Positions 63,855 to 64,000 of a stretch of DNA of 64,000 nucleotides are shown here, piece by piece. A program made the translations under genes and the position numbers. The number at the start of each line of letters is the position of its first letter. Within the stretch, counting starts at the first letter, position 1. This DNA is from Chryseobacterium limigenitum (lineage in GTDB: Bacteria; Bacteroidota; Bacteroidia; Flavobacteriales; Weeksellaceae): assembly GCF_900114875.1 (NCBI RefSeq), contig NZ_FPKW01000005.1, positions 1 to 64,000 on the forward strand, read 5' to 3'. Below the pieces are notes generated by a model. It did not search any database, had not been told where the DNA came from, and worked only from the letters and a program-made list of their open reading frames with translations.

Positions 63855-64000
63855 TTATCTTTGGATTTTGAAAGTCGCTGCCGGTGGAGGTGTCTGAAGC
63901 TTCGCACTGTCCCTCTGGATCTGCATTGCTTTCTTCTCAGCATCTACCTGATTTTTAATCTGCTCTTCGGTTTTGTTCTTTTCGGCCAGCTTTTCTACTT
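63855..64000 (-). CDS. Outer membrane assembly lipoprotein BamD (3' end only)
   Basis: The minus strand gives a frame of 47 codons with no start in the window, ending VDAEKKAMQIQRDSAKLQTPP, then AATFKIQR and TAA at 63855-63857. A charged coiled C-terminus with a proline-rich end just upstream of rpoZ fits flavobacterial BamD, usually encoded here. The body of the protein is outside the window. Confidence 0.5.
   Translation of the reverse strand, partial: VEKLAEKNKTEEQIKNQVDAEKKAMQIQRDSAKLQTPPPAATFKIQR

Noticed and set aside
1..64000. CRISPR array or prophage
   Set aside because: No series of regularly spaced direct repeats or run of phage structural genes is seen; the only short tandem repeat has 21-bp units without spacers.

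Overview
The window is chromosomal DNA from a low-GC member of the Bacteroidota, most likely a flavobacterium close to Chryseobacterium (Weeksellaceae). The evidence is: a type IX secretion sorting domain on a secreted amylase; TAnnTTTG-type promoters; families typical of Flavobacteriia (DUF4349, DUF4251, DUF4835/PorD-like, DUF4836, DUF5687, a Chryseobacterium-style double-glycine leader peptide); and the gene order bamD-rpoZ-coaBC-DUF4835-recN at the right end. Genus-level placement is inference; no marker gene was compared.

Layout. 0-1.4 kb is a decay zone: the left part of an IS3-family element has cut a small secreted-protein gene, next to a tail-fibre-like gene broken by a stop and a frameshift. 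1.6-7.1 kb (minus) carries a two-gene Fe-S electron-transfer module, a MlaD-type lipid-transport protein and a PpiD/SurA-like periplasmic foldase. 7.4-11.1 kb (plus) has lon and an AI-2E family membrane protein, followed by a small double-glycine Cys-rich peptide, DoxX and a glutaryl-CoA-dehydrogenase-like enzyme. 13.5-21.6 kb (plus) holds a DUF4349 lipoprotein, pgi, folD, queE, a polyprenyl sugar phosphotransferase and a tightly overlapped MlaE-MlaF-outer-membrane-barrel operon. 21.6-26.1 kb is mixed: an M48 lipoprotein protease, a DUF4251 protein, meaB, a small lipoprotein cytochrome c and a dipeptide epimerase.

26.1-30.5 kb (minus) is the most interesting region. It is an RNA-repair operon with a basic 245-aa protein of unknown function, the RNA ligase RtcB, a nucleotidyltransferase-fold protein, the release-factor homologue PrfH and a TPR-like protein. 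Upstream lies a 600-bp stretch of structured DNA that includes a 25-codon ORF with its own promoter and a terminator (an attenuator-like leader), a perfect 15-bp inverted repeat and a dispersed flavobacterial repeat.

30.7-39.3 kb has a lipoprotein/ABC/permease module with a degenerate ATPase, an M28 peptidase, methylmalonyl-CoA mutase and prolyl oligopeptidase. 39.4-43.1 kb is an AT-rich accessory patch: a 38-aa membrane peptide, a broken gene containing 21-bp tandem repeats, two lipoproteins (one with a glycine linker and a C-terminal HExxH domain, resembling a toxin with an adjacent partner) and a divergent XRE regulator. 43.1-63.9 kb returns to core genes: prfA, an amino-acid permease, a TonB receptor under a SAM-I riboswitch, a secreted GH13 enzyme, class I and class II fumarases side by side, a DyP peroxidase, an ABC/DUF5687 exporter, recN, a DUF4835 protein, coaBC, rpoZ and the 3' end of a probable bamD.

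Two families of small non-coding repeats stand out. One is a pair of about 172-bp MITE-like elements with 22-bp terminal inverted repeats (45.8 and 54.6 kb). The other is a set of palindromes built from GTGAATGGTGAATAGT-type words between genes (11.9, 24.5 and partly 48.7 kb).
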